DNA from: Paramecium tetraurelia | Lineage: Eukaryota; Ciliophora; Oligohymenophorea; Peniculida; Parameciidae | NCBI RefSeq assembly: GCF_000165425.1 | Contig: NW_001798995.1 | Location: forward strand, 62,001 to 126,000 | Length of the DNA: 64,000 nucleotides | Direction: 5' to 3' | In this document: positions 49,662 through 63,131 of the stretch, in pieces | How positions within the stretch are numbered: position 1 is the first letter of the stretch | Layout of the letters: each line of letters opens with the position of its first letter | The notes under the pieces: model-generated | Told to the model about the DNA's origin: nothing | Database searches by the model: none | The model's input: only the letters and a program-made list of their open reading frames with translations | Position numbers and translations under genes: made by a program

Positions 49662-52600
49662 TCATTTTGCGTGTTTATTACACCAAGGACATGTAGGATA
49701 TGCTTGTAAATATGTATTCCATGCATCTTTGAGTGCTCCTTTTCCACAGGATTAACAATTAATTGTTTAATTCTTAAGAAGTGGCATACCAGTTATAATG
49801 CAAGGTTCCCATGTTTACTTACATTTGAAACATCTAAAATATTATAACTATATATCCTTACCTCAATGAAGCATCATAGATTTAATATCCACAATCACAT
49901 TGTCTAGTTGGAAGTACTGGATCTTAATTTTGATTTACACTTAATTAGAGTAACCAGTCCCTTATTTCTTCTTTCTCTTTGTCATTTATCAAATTCTTTT
50001 CTGGCATTGGTACATCATAAGGTGAGGGTAAATCACTATTTTAGAATTCAGCTCCATCTCCTAATCCATTATTGTTATCAGGATCTTCAATAACTTCGTA
50101 TATATCCAAATATCTATTCAATAGAACAAATGCTAATCCTAACTAATTGATCTTCTTAGCAACTCTTCCAGCATCCAAATACAATTAATCAATTCTAACT
50201 AAATCACAGTATCTCAACAATGAAATGCAAGTTTGAGCATGCAATTTGACAATACCATCCTAAGCATATTAATTTCTTAGATTGAGTAAATGAGCAACAA
50301 TGCCAAATTTTAAAAATTTCTTACCAGTTTCACTTTTAATTTCATGAGCAGCTTCCAATCCTTAGATAAATCCAAACAAAGCTTATCTAAGTAATTTCAA
50401 CTCTTTAGGATCACATTCAACAAAGATTTCTATTGCGAGATTCTCATAGATTGGATAATTTTATTAAATAATTGGCATTCCATAAGTCGCCAATGATTGA
50501 ATAGTTTCACTGAATCTTCCTTATTACATAGTGATTTTAACATATCTCATCAGATATTTGTTTAAGTATTCAACTCCATGTTTATCTGCTAATTGTAAGC
50601 ATTGTCCCCAATCATTTTTTTAAGCTAGCATTTCCATGGCAGCTGCAACATCTCCAGTTTCAATCATTACATTGGCTTATCCTGTTGATGCTCCGTATTT
50701 ACGTTACTCTTTGGTGATGTAATCCATCAATTTAGTATTCAATTCTTTATTATTAATCATTTGTGCAACTTACTTTGCTTTTTCAAATTCTCTACCTTAA
50801 ACATACGTAGTAACTGCTTCTTAATATTATCCAACTTATTCATAAAGAAATGCTGCTGTCTCTAATTTCTTGATTTCGATTAATCTCTTGCAAACTATCT
50901 ATACAATTCTTGGATACTTATCTTTATCATAATTGGCAGCTATTTGAATAGCTCTCTCCCATGCTCTTGTCATCACATCTTCACTTTAAGTATTTTAAGG
51001 GGTGACTTCCAAGTAGATCTCAATAGCCTTTAAGTAATCTCTTTGTTCTTCCCAAGTCTAAGCACTTTAATATAAGTCCTCTCCTGTCATGTTATAAGTA
51101 TTGGCTACATTGCCATATTTGTTATTTAATTCTGCAACCATATGAGGAGCATGACTCTTAGCAATTTTCAAAGCCAAGGGGTAATTGCCTTAATCAACAT
51201 ACATTTTAATTGCCAATTCTGGCCTCTTACCTTGAATATAAGCTTGTTCTGCTTTTTGAAGATCTTTCTTCTCAATGTAGAACTTGGCTTAGCTAATTAA
51301 GATTTAAGTGACAGATTATGGTTCATATTGACGAGCAATTCTTATAGCATGCACTGGTATAATCTCCAAGATGCTCGTACATGTTTATTGCTTCAGATGC
51401 TTTACCTGCTTTAATGAAGTTCTCTTCAGCTTCTTTGTATCTTCTTTCATCTTCCAAATGACAAGCATATTTGAAATGAACATCTTATAATTTATGTTTA
51501 GCATGCAAATTAGCCAATTTGAATGCTTCTTCAAATTCATGTCTGTCTGATTGATATTCAATCAAAGCATCAACCAGATTTAATCTTTGAAGCATCTTCA
51601 ATCCAGCATCTGGACCTAGAGATTCTGCCCATAATTTAGCCTATTAACATGTCTCTTTCTCAGATCCATACATTTTACAACATCTTATTGCTTCTTCCCA
51701 TTGATTATGAGTCTTGTACATCTACATAGCTAAATGCCATGAACCAGCTTCAATATAGTGTTGTTCAGCTCTCTTGAGGACATTTTCTCTTTCTAATTTC
51801 TTTGCAATTCCCAAATGAATGTCTTTTAATTTTTAAGGAGTGAATTTGCTAGCAATTCTTATAACACTCTCATATTATGATAGGTTTTGGTACATCAAAA
51901 TAGCAGTGTCATATTCTTAGACTGTTAAATATAACTTTTCAGCCTCTTTGTATTTACCAGCTTATTCAAATTTCTTACCCTAATTTAAATATAATTAAAC
52001 GATTTCTTCAGGTAAATATTCTCTAGCTATTGAGAGAGCTTTATCCCATTTGCTAGCCTTTACATACATCTCGAAGGCCTCAATAGGAGAATTAGCCTTA
52101 ATATAGTATTTTTCAGCAAAATCATATTATCTAACATCCTCGTAATGTTTAGCCACTTGTCTGTAATAGGGTCTTGAAACCTCAGCTGATTAATTTTATA
52201 ATAATTAAATGGCCTTAGTCCAAGATCTACTGTAGACTGCTGCTTCAATAGCCTTCTAAAACTTGCCTGCCTCGACATAATGGTTAATGGCACTTTCTGT
52301 TTCTTTGTTTTCAACTAAATAATTAGCCCAACTTTCCTCCAATTGCTTGACCAATTTAGGATCTTTTCTTTTAGCCAATTCGACTGCCTTTTTGAATACA
52401 TTACCTTTAATGTAACAATTCAAGGCTTGTTGATCGTCTTCCATCTATTCATAGAATTCTCCACCTTTCTCATACATACCACTTTAGGCTAAAGATGAGG
52501 CAATCTTTTCTAATAAGTCTTATGGGAAAGACATATTGCAATTAAATACAATATTGGCAGCTTTGGCTGGTAATCCACCTTACAAATAAAGATTAATAGC

Positions 52601-54950
52601 ATTAATAAAATCGCCTTCATTTTCCTTTAATTCAGCAGCCTTGGATTCTTATCCAGTTTCAATTAACCATTAATAGTAATTATCTTTGAGCACTTTAACT
52701 TATTCATGACCTCTCTTTTCAGCAATTTTAATAGCTTCATCCCATTTATGTAAGTCTTAATACATTCCCATAGCCTCATTCACTTCATTATGATTAAGCA
52801 ACAATTCTTCAGCCTTAGTAAACTATTTATCTAAGATAGCCAATTTAGACTAGACTTTGTAATATGATATTCCATCCTTCTTACCAGTCTCTTCATAATA
52901 TTTAGAAATGAGTCTATTAATACCTCTCAAATAAGATGCTCTAGCAACATCTCCCAAAGCAGCATAACAGTGTTCAGATACTGATAAATTTTACTCTTCC
53001 AAAGATAACTATGCTAACACTTTCCAATTGGCTTCAGTATCAGATGTCAATTCTAATTTATCTAAGATTGAAGCTGCCTTTTCAAGGTCTCTTCCTTCAA
53101 TTGCAAATCCAAATTCAATTAAGGCTTAATCCAATTTATAAGCAACTTTATTTTAACCTTCACTCACAATGACAGAGGTAGAACCAGCTTAAGTAGGTGT
53201 ACTAGAAATTCTTTCGATTTCTTCAACATCGCCTTTAATTGTATAAAGTGTAACTTTGTCAGGGTTTTCAATTGAATACCAAACACACAAATTGTTTCTG
53301 TTTTAAGCAACAATAACTTCACTTTCAGGAACCCATTATGCATAATTACAAAATGATAGAAGAGTGTGTTTGAAGGCATTTTTAATTGAATATAAATACA
53401 ATTATCTTCTCTTATCTCTAAATATTAATCTGTTGGCATGAGAATTCAATTCTAAGAAATCAATCTTAGTATCATGTGCAATTGTAGCAATAATACTCTT
53501 AGTGGTTAAATCTTATATCTATAAGGTTTGTAGATCCAATAAAAAGGCAATCACTTTAGTCTTGTTCTACCCAGTATAACTAACCTTAGCACTGATAAGT
53601 GAATTCTTCATATGTTCAGTTCTGCAAGTACCCAAAATACGATCACTTCCATATTCAATCAAAGTCAATTCTCCTGCATTGAATACCATACAAATATTTT
53701 CATTTGTAAAATCAAACTTTTCGTTTCCACTTCCTCTCCAACTGACTTCTGATGTCTTCCCTGTAGCCAAATCTCCCACAATCAAAGTCTCATGTGTTTT
53801 AGCAACTACAAATCTCTCTTTCTTTATATCAATCTTTGATATTTCAGCCTATGATGATCTAATGACTGCTTATTAATTAGTCGATAACACTTAAATGACA
53901 ATTTATGATGGACCAATATAATTCAAATCATATTTCCCCTTAAATCTAATCTTTTTCATAGAAATATCCCATGCATCTACTGATCCACATAGAGATCCAG
54001 TAATCAATTTTGATGAGTCATTCTTCCAACACCAATGCTGTAATTGTGTAATAATTCTCAATATGTTTTACTCCTATTTCTTCCCATTGAGATCTCTTTT
54101 GATTGTATGTGTAAAGATAAAATCTATTAAAATTACCCAATACTATGATATCTCCATTAGGACTACAAGCTCCAACTGAGAAATCCTTGCATCTTTCATC
54201 TTAAGTGTAATCAAATCTTTGAACCAGATTACCATAATTATCATAGAATGAGACCTTTTGATCATTACCAGCTGCTGCCACATGTTATCCATAAGCCAAA
54301 GCATAAGGTATTGAATGATGAACTACTAACTTCTATGATTATTGGGTGTCTAAGTTGTAACTGTACACTGATCCATCAAGATGGCCGGATACAACCACAT
54401 CTCCATCCCTATTGGTTGCCATACTTACTACGTAGGATTCTGTTGTGAATGCTATTTGAGACTAATAACATTGGTAAACTTGATTACTTTATTATTTTTC
54501 AAAAATCCAATCTTTACCTTTCCTTCTGCCAATCCGAATATGATATCATTCTCTCGTTATGCTGGCCATATCAATGTTGTAATTGAGGAAGAGGCTGGGA
54601 ATTTATTACAGATTGTCTTTTTCTCTTTAAATTTTGCTCCAATCTTATATACATACACTATATTATCAGATTGAGCAACAGCTATCTTGGTTGAATCTGG
54701 AGAAAATTCAACTGCCCTCACTACATATGATTTCTATTATGTCTTGTCTGAAGGCTTGGTTGGGAAATTGTCCTCCTTACCCAATTGATCATTAAATAAT
54801 AATATTTTCTAATTATACATCAACATCTCTTACCCTATCAGCCGTACAAACCCCGAAGTCTTTTAGACCGTTGTATGACCATGCTAGCCCACTCACTTTT
54901 TGCATGCCATCCAATGCTGGCATAATATTAGAGGAATACTTAAGTTGCAT
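49662..54950 (-). CDS. IFT172: intraflagellar transport protein IFT172
   Basis: About 1735 aa from ATG 54950 to TGA 49662-49664, close to the usual 1750. Introns: 54809-54833 (25 nt), 54462-54487 (26), 49834-49861 (28). N-terminal WD40 propeller: [70 protein letters not shown] long helical TPR-like solenoid follows, and a C-terminal zinc-type segment ([40 protein letters not shown]) closes the protein. IFT172 is the largest IFT-B subunit; it carries cargo in the cilium and acts at the tip in turnaround. Two extra single bases break the frame as written: about 54028-54029 (before WKNDSSKL) and about 51347-51356 (after LGDYTSA). An essential single-function cilia gene with such defects points to sequence errors. 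Confidence 0.93.
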
Positions 54951-57233
54951 AATTTTTAAAATATTAATGTTACTAATATCAAATCAATTATCGATTTAAA
55001 AATATTCAATCACCCTTATATTAACACTATTTCAAATTTAAATATATTTAAGCATATTCATGAATTATTATTCTTTCAAACTTTCATATCTCAATGTTAT
55101 AAAGATGAGAACAAAAGTAAGTTAGATAGAATAAATATATGTATATAAAGTAATAATATATCAATATCTTCTTGCAGGGGAAAAAGAAATTCTTTAAGAA
55201 AAGTTCATTCTCTAAGGTGACATCAAGTATATTCTTGCTTCTCTTTGTAAACTGTATCTTAAAATCTATGGCGGTCTTCCAGAGGAATAAACTCTCATTT
55301 ATTCTAGGCGAGGTTGCTTCTTAATTGAACTCCTGATTAGTGGATCAAATTTTAATGGACCTATCTGGAACCTTAAAAAGGGGCTTTAGTTTTTTGAATT
55401 GATGACATTAGTTTGATACTTATTTATTTTTATCAACAAAATTCAATTATGAAAATGCTAATTATCATGTTATGATACACTTTTCTTCATTTTCATGAGA
55501 TACTTTTTAAGGAGATTGCTCATCTTCCTAAGTCCTAAAATGCGCAGTACTATTTGATTCCTAGATATCTGCATGATAGTTGCTTAAGTCTTAAGATAAG
55601 GATAACAATTTATCTTTAATTTTAAAAATCTGTTCTCTTAATGATTATTGCTCGTTTGCATACAAAAGGGACATTAACGAATAATTTTATTTATAATATT
55701 AAATATTTTAACTAAATTTGTTATTTCAGAAAATAGATAAACTCCAACTTCTCAATTTAATATTGCGCTATGCCCTTTTACATATATCAAATTTTGATTA
55801 AACTCAACAAATTAGATAATTAATTAGTCTTTATAGAATGTCAATTGTAATTTGAATTTAAAGCTGTAAAATTGAAAATTACTATATTTATGCTTAAATA
55901 ACATCAATTAAATTAAGACTTTCTTTTCAAATTAATCTATAGATAATGGTATTCAAACAGCTAACTTATTATTTTATCTTTTAAAGAGTTCAGAATATTA
56001 AAGATAATATGTAATTTATGAGTATCAACAGGAATATTGATTTGAAACATTATTTTCTCTTTATTCTGCACTCAAATGCCATTCAATGAGAGGAGATATC
56101 AAAATCCCATATTCATTAGAAAATAGAATGAATCACTTCAATAGGTTAAAAATATTTTACAAACAATTAAAAAAAGTTCTTAAATATTTTTAATTACTAC
56201 TTTTATTATTTATTACAATCTAAAATCAAGGACATATTTATAGCTGATTTATTTACCCAAATTCAAATAATTTAAATCTGTGGTGGTGGTCATAAGAATT
56301 AGGTAAAATCAATAGATTAGTTTATTATGAAATTATTTATGAATTCATAGTCTAGAGCATTATTACTGTATTTTTGAATACACAAGCTCATATTATTCTA
56401 TCATAATCGTAATTGGATAGACCTAAAGAATCTTAATAAATATATTCCTTTATCCTATCATACGCCTGCTCTCTTAATAATCAGCTTGCCATCAATTTAC
56501 CATTATATTATTACCAAACTTTTATATTATTTATCAATTCTTTTTGTTTAATATATGAAAGCGATTAATATTATTAAAATATATTAACAAAAAATTGAGT
56601 ATATTTTTAACCTTGCAATAATTACTATTATTATTCTAATAAATTGTTTATAACAATCTCAATTCACTAATTCGATATCTGTTGTTTAATTTATGGTCTT
56701 TAAAATATCTCCAATGTTATCTTATTTCATCCCAATTCATTAATCGTTTCTTTTTATAATTTTATATTAATTATTTAAATTTCAGTGTAAGGATACTTTT
56801 AGATATTAGTCTACAATAACCAATCAATCTTGTTCGAAATTTTTTTACAATCAAATTCATCTATCCCTTTTATGATTCATTTAATATTATCGTTCAAATA
56901 ATTGCAATGAGCTTATATAGATAAATAATTATTAAATGATATCTTGAGATATTAATTGAGATATAATACAGATATTTCTTATCTCAAAAAATAGTAATAA
57001 TTTGATAATTTAAAAATTTTATGCCTGTTATATAATTTAAGCAAGCAAACATTCTCAAAATTTCGAGATTGATTGAACAAAATATTAATGAATTTATGAA
57101 TAAAGGGGATTCAAGGAATAAATTAATACGATTGAGATCAAATGTTAATTGGAATAGGATTGAGATGCTAAATTAAAGAGGATGAGAATTGACGAGAAAG
57201 TTCTGGTAGGATTTGAAGTGGAGAACAACAATA
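54951..57233. other. gene-poor region
   Basis: About 2.3 kb, AT-rich. Apart from short candidate frames on both strands at about 55105-55410 (listed separately), I see no convincing gene. The last 170 bp before 57234 stay open in the frame of the next gene back to a TGA, so a missed 5' exon of that gene may lie here. Confidence 0.4.
55105..55408. other. overlapping short candidate ORFs on both strands
   Basis: Plus: ATG 55105, intron 55150-55177 (28 nt, ending TTGCAG), TGA 55334-55336, 67 aa with a hydrophobic segment (SSIFLLLFVNCILKSMAVF). Minus: ATG 55408 reads MSSIQKTKAPFQGSRQVHQN.. and later LEDRHRFQDTVYKEKQEY in the same frame, but a TGA lies between unless a 39-nt intron is assumed. 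At most one is likely real. The minus frame has the more protein-like composition. Neither was matched to a family. Confidence 0.25.
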
Positions 57234-59216
57234 ATGCATTGGTAGAAAAGGAATTTAATAGGAAATGTAAGTTGTGAAAAATTTGAAAATAAATTTACTA
57301 ACAAAATTTATATTTTTCATTCAAATTAATACAATTACATGAAATAGAAGCATTGTGTGGAGGAGTGTTGCGACAAAGGTATAATGATTGATGACAAGTG
57401 TAAGTGCGACATAGGATCGTTTGGAGATGATTGTTTTCTAAATTTGTAGGACATTTATATTGCCCCTTATTATACTTTTGTTGGGATCTATTGCGTCGCA
57501 TTCTTTTTGATATTCTTCATAACTATAAGACAATTTTAAACTTCTTTAAAGACTCAAAGAATTCCATCTTATTATACGTAATCTGATGTATGATATTTTA
57601 GTTGCTATTAATATGCATCTGCGTTGATTGGGTCCCCTCAGAATTACATCCTTGTGTTGACGATGGTGCTATCAACATGCAAACTGATCTGGTTGATTCT
57701 GGATCCTTTCGAAGTCTATGTAACTAAATTTAGTCATAAGACAAATAGAAAGGGAATACAACAGTCATTGAAAGACTATTAGCTGAAATCGTCTACACGA
57801 TACTGTTCTATATCTACGGTTGCCTATTGATTGTGTGGTATACGATGTATGATGAGATTTCCTTTAACATCTATCAAGGAGAATTAAAGAAGGAGAGGAA
57901 ATGGATTTTTACATACTACAAGGAGGCGCTGAAGATGCGATTGTTTATAGTGCTTTTGGTGTAGATAACCGTAAGCACGTTAAATGGTAAATTAGATAAT
58001 AATGAAAGGTTTGAGGAAAGGAGTGTAGTATCCAATCTTCTTAATGATATGTTACATATTTTTGATGGCCAACTTCTTTTTGTTCATAATCGAATTCATA
58101 ATCTACGGATCTTCATTGCAGACTTGCATAAAGGACTAGATCCTTATATGTCGATAGTAGTTTCGAATGCAATTGCAAGGATTGGATCAAGCTATGCCAT
58201 AACATGTGTAAAAGGATGAGAGCTTAAGTAAGTCTCCCGAGTCGGTTCAAAGAATTGTGAGAATGTCTAAGTAGGTGAGTATTGAAGAACAAAAGAATGA
58301 AATATAGGATGAAGTGAAATAGTTGGAGGAACCTAAATTAAAGATAGGGCAAACAAAAATAAAGTCAGTGTCGTTTGCACGTACATTTGTCAAAGGAATC
58401 AGGGGATCTTCGTTTTTCAGATAGGAGAGTTAGAAATAATTGAAATCCAACAAATCCAATAAGCCCAATCAATAGAATCAGGATTCAAATAGTGATTAAT
58501 CTGCAAAGGATTTGGATAATTAGTTTAATGAGGAGCCTGCTGATGCCGAAATTAATAGTTGTTGTTTGAATGAGAATTAGACCAATTCTATAATTTGGGA
58601 GAATAAGGAGGATAGACAAGCGTATCAGGAGACAGTGAAAATGTAAATCAAGGCAGTTAAGGAGACCAAGGATTCAGCTGATAAAAGAAGGGAAGCTTTA
58701 CAATAATAATATCATTTTTAAAGATAAAAAGAACGACATGATCAAAAAAAGTTGAGTTACTTAGGTAGTGGTAGTCAATTGGATTACAGAACATCAATTT
58801 ATTAGTAATCTGATGAGGATTAGGAGAAGTTTAATTTGAAATCAACTAATTTAGCCATTGATAGAAAAATATTGTATAAGATTTAGTTGCTGGTTTACTT
58901 TGGCATATTGTTGGAAATTCTATTTGGGGGGTTGAGTATAGCTGTGTTGATCACAGACTTAATTCGAGATCCCATTGGAGTGTTGGGTTACTTGTATGCA
59001 TCATCAACTTTGTAGTTCTTTTCCTTGATTACTGTGTTGAAATTGTTTGGAGACATCAAGAACCAAGAAATCAAGAATTTAATTTGGATTCAGAAGGTGG
59101 GAAATCAGAAGAACAAAATCAATTAGCAATATGTGTTTTCAATTCCTTAGGAGTAGAAGGATGATGCACAGAAACTGAAATTCGAACAAAGAATTAATAT
59201 GAATACTTTATATTGA
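57234..59216 (+). CDS. EGF-like and polytopic membrane protein with charged cytosolic loop
   Basis: Predicted 635 aa after introns 57578-57601 (24 nt), 57720-57748 (29) and 57987-58008 (22). A cysteine-rich EGF-like module near residues 40-65 (HCVEECCDKGIM.. KCKCDIGSFGDDC) precedes membrane helices: APYYTFVGIYCVAFFLIFFI, NYILVLTMVLSTCKLIWLIL, IVYTILFYIYGCLLIVWY, MRLFIVLLVQITV, YPIFLMICYIFLMANFFLFII. A roughly 250-residue charged, Gln/Lys-rich loop follows, then two or three more helices (LLVYFGILLEILFGGLSIAVLI, YLYASSTLQFFSLITVL). The layout recalls GPCR-like EGF/TM proteins of ciliates, but no family is certain. The start is provisional: the frame is open upstream to TGA at 57183-57185, no signal peptide is visible, and an upstream exon is likely. 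Confidence 0.72.
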
Positions 59217-59223
59217 TATTATT

Positions 59224-59883
59224 ATGAAATAAGTGTATCTCTCATCTGATCAAATCATTTAACTTTTTTTTTGGGTCTGGAACACTGAAATACACAGAAG
59301 AAAATGAAGAGACCGAATCTGAGAGTGTAGTTCTGAGTAAGTTGCTGTTTTTCATTACATTTTTAGTCTCTTAATAAGAATACTAAATGTTACAAAAGCA
59401 ATTAGAAAGGAAAGTGGATATGAAAGAGCATTACAATGAGTAGATAAGCAATTTGAATGGGGAAATGCAAAAAGTATAGGAGGAAATGGATTTAATGAAT
59501 CAGTAAAGAGAATTGAGAATTTCTAGAGATTGTATGAGTTGATTAAATTAAAAGCTGTAATTCACAGTTTGAGATAACAGTTGCAAGAAGCCAATCAAGG
59601 AGAACACAGAACGATATTGGAATTGCCTAAATAAAATGAGTAGCAATTGTAATTAAAATAATAATTTCATTTCATATAGGAACAATCTAATGATCTAAAG
59701 AAGCTAAGCAAATTTGAATTAGACAAAAAAGATAAATAGATCGAATAACTTAAATAATCCATATATTTGTTGAATGTGGAAAATGATAAAATTAAACAAA
59801 ATAGGCTTGTTAAAAAAGAGATTACTTAAATATCATTGAAAAGTAATTGCAACGTCGTACTTAGAAAAAGAATTAATTAATGA
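59224..59883 (+). CDS. small coiled-coil protein, unknown function
   Basis: Model of 201 aa: ATG 59224, introns 59337-59366 (30 nt) and 59532-59554 (23), TGA 59881-59883. It needs one T fewer in the T9 run at 59264-59272; as written the frame shifts there. After the run come GTLKYTEENEETESE and then a continuous coiled coil (QLERKVDMKEHYNEQI, SLRQQLQEANQ, KKDKQIEQLKQSIYLL). It begins only 7 bp after the stop of the membrane-protein gene, so it could be an extra 3' exon set of that gene that I failed to join. It converges on the antiporter gene with a 25-bp gap. No family was recognised. Confidence 0.55.
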
Positions 59884-59908
59884 TTACATAATTTATCAAT
59901 GTTTAGAA

Positions 59909-62900
59909 TCATTTATGTCCTAATTTGCTTTAGAAGGCCTCAAAAGATAAGAAAATCCAAACGATTACCTATATATAAAAAAAAGCACATTACTTATTCA
60001 CTCCAGAAGCACTAAAACGTAGATCAGTCTAAAGACGAGTTCTTCTTCGTTCTGAGCTTCTTTCAGTCTAAATAAGTTATATTATTTCCTCTTTCTTAGT
60101 TTCATCAAACAAAAAGAATGAACAAACACTTTCTGTTTAATAGGTATATGTCTAATTGATAAATGGAAATAGCAAAGGACCCTATATACCATCATTACAA
60201 TTAATATCAAATTAATCTTCATCCATTCTGATTTTCTTTTCCTATTTCACATCTGTCAGTCTTCCTTACAAAAGAATGCCTGCTTAAAAGGATACACTAG
60301 TATAGGATTAATACTTCTTGAATACAACAAAGGTTAGGATATTTTCAATGATCTCCCTATCAACAAGTGAGAATATCTGTAACTCTTTTGGATAGAACCT
60401 ACTTAAACTGAAAATGCTATCCCTCCATACAAAATCTTGCATGTACAGACTCTGTTTATAGAGAGATACCATCAGTTCAATTTCTATTTGAATAACTTCA
60501 ACCAAAGATGCTGCAACTACTGAGGAGATATACAAAGTTGATTCTAACACTATGTGATGGCATGATAGTAATTAACTGATATCTTTAGAAATTATATAGG
60601 TATTGCTTTGTGAACTTGTTTCGTTTACTCTACCTCTTGTTATGATATAGAAATATCTAGCCAAATCACCTTCTCTAAAGATGCATTCATCTTTATCAAA
60701 CAGGAGTTCTTTTGATTGTAATGCTAATTATTTAAGCAAGTCATCGTTAAATTCACTAAATAATGGGAGAACTTTTAGTTTACTATGAATGGATATTTAT
60801 GGCCAAATTGGTCTTACGTCTTCAACGTTACACACAAAATTATTTAATTGCAACTTCAGTTTCTAATATTACTGGAACTAAGAATATTAAGTATTTATTT
60901 CATTACATCTAACTCTCCCAATTCATATTTTCTCAATAGATACTTCCCTTAACTTGCCAGACACCCTTGGGCTGAGTTCTTGGTTTGAATCAATTTGATG
61001 ATTTCTGGAAAACTAACGTAAAAATATCCTTCTATAAAATTTTCAGCATTTACTCTATTTTCTTTGGATTCTTTGGACAATTTCTACTTCAAAACGGCAT
61101 TAATTGGAAATTCCTCTATCATATTTTCCATTTCTATTCTAATAGTTTAAAATTTACCTTCATGTGCTCTAGCATATGTCGAAATGACCTCATATCCAAT
61201 GGCAACCCAATCAAATAATAGATCACCAGAGAAGCTGCGAATAATTGGGAACTTGTTCAAATTATACAAGAATCTCATGTAGATGGGTGAATAGAAGACA
61301 TTATAAATGAAATCCCAAGAACACATCCTACCTTCAACAGTATCTAAATCCCATCGGACAGATTCAATTAATAAATTGTAAGCTTTACCTCCACATTAGT
61401 TTTATGAATACAGATCCCAATAGGTCTGTTTCAATGCCATCAAGAATCTATCCCTTGTTTCAATAATATCATCAGCATCAACATCATCGTCATTGAGGTT
61501 ATCGTGCAACCCTTTGCTCTTGAGTAACTTTTAAAAGCGTCCAATGATACTGGATTCCTTCTCTTTTTTATGCTTACTTTCTTCATCTAATTGTTTCTTA
61601 CTGAGTTTATCATCTTTTTATTGAATTTAAGCATCGGTTTCTGCTAATCCTGAAAAGTATTCCACCTTATTCCAATCTATGTTTTTATATTTATAATCCT
61701 CCTTCATCTGAGTTAATTTGAATTCGATCTACTCCTTCATCTCCTATAAAAAGTTCAATCTCACTTTGGCTCTATACTAAGCAGTAGTGCACAACCCAGT
61801 AAACTTGATGTACAACGGTATGGTTGAACCATTGATCAACATAGTTAGTATTACAATAAAAGTAGTATGAAATAGAAAAATGTCACTCCATTAATCACTG
61901 AAGGACGGTTCTTTGACTACGAGCAACGCTAACATCAATTGCACAGCACCTCTAGTACCACTATATGAAAATAGAATAGCCTCACTCATTTTGACTTATT
62001 ATCCATATAAATTGATAGTAGGTAAGAGTAGCAACACACTTATGAATTTGGATAAGAGTATGTATAAGTAAAGCAGGAGAGTATTAATGTAATCTTGTCT
62101 TCTTATATATGGACTGTTTTGATCGAATATCCTATATCCACAAGTTACTCCTGTAATGATAAAGATGATGGTCTCATTTGCAAATTGAGTGTATTACCAG
62201 AAGATTTGCAATGGATGTTCTACTTCTGTTCTTATTCTGATTTTTGAAAACGCAGACATAAACAACCCTAAGGATATGACTGCAACCAATCCATTTTTTT
62301 TAAATCCCAAATCTACAGATTCAGCCACAAAGTATGTTACATAGGCTGATACTATTGTGAGATTGATAGTTAATATAGAATTGTGGTTCACTCTTCTTAT
62401 CCACCAAACAGTAAAGAGTCCAAACATGACACCAACAAATGCTCCCCCCAATAGTAAAGATAACCCATATGACAATTCTACTGTAAGCAAATCACAATCG
62501 CCACTTGCACAATTCACTGCAATCAACATCAATACCATGGAGGCACAATTGTTGATTAGACTCTCACCCTGAACCAAAGATATGAATCTTTTTGGAGCTT
62601 CAGCGTTACTTAATAGTTTTACTACCTGAAGTGTGTCAGTGCATGTTACCACCACTCCAAATACAAATGCAAATCCCCAACTGTAGTATTCATCACTATA
62701 ATCCAGGAGCAATTTCAATCCCAAGCAAATTAGAGATGCTGAGATGAGGAGAGTGGGAATTGAGAGCATCAAGATTTGCATAATCTATTGCTTCATGATA
62801 TAAATATCTGCATTGAAGGCACTGCTGAACACTAAGGCTGGCAGCAACAATGCCATGTTAGAATTAGCATCTATATCAAAGGCTGCTTGAACAGTCCTAT

Positions 62901-63084
62901 GCAGTAAATGATTCTCTATTGAATTAAATTGAGATCCAATCAATATACCCACCACAAATACTGCAGCAGGATATGGAATCATAATCTTCTTTGTTATCTC
63001 ACTCACCAATCCTCCTATTGTTAAGGCGACGAAGATGAAAAAAATAACTATTGCTATCTATGCCACTTCCAAATGTTCTGACAT
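59909..63084 (-). CDS. SOS1/NHX7-like Na+/H+ antiporter with cyclic-nucleotide-binding domain
   Basis: Predicted 1048 aa from ATG 63084 to TGA 59909-59911 with one intron, 60878-60906 (29 nt). Residues 1-420 form a cation/proton antiporter core: IPYPAAVFVVGILIG, FGVVVTCTDTLQVVKLL, GESLINNCASMVLM, NETIIFIITGV, SYSGTRGAVQLMLALLV. The cytosolic half follows plant SOS1 order: RFLMALKQTYWDLYSQ, ENRVNAENFIEGYFYVSFPE, YELGELDFQQYQ, then a cyclic-nucleotide-binding fold at about 765-880 (DDLLKQLALQSKELLFDKDE, CIFREGDLARYFYIITRG). Such proteins export Na+ across the plasma membrane in exchange for H+. Oddity: the conserved Asn-Asp of the transport site reads Asn-Asn at about residues 180-181. There is no voltage-sensor block as in sperm NHE. 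Its start lies 47 bp downstream of the SEL1-like stop. Confidence 0.88.
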
Positions 63085-63131
63085 CTAATTTTAAGAAATA
63101 TTATTGTTTAAATTTAATATACACATTTATA

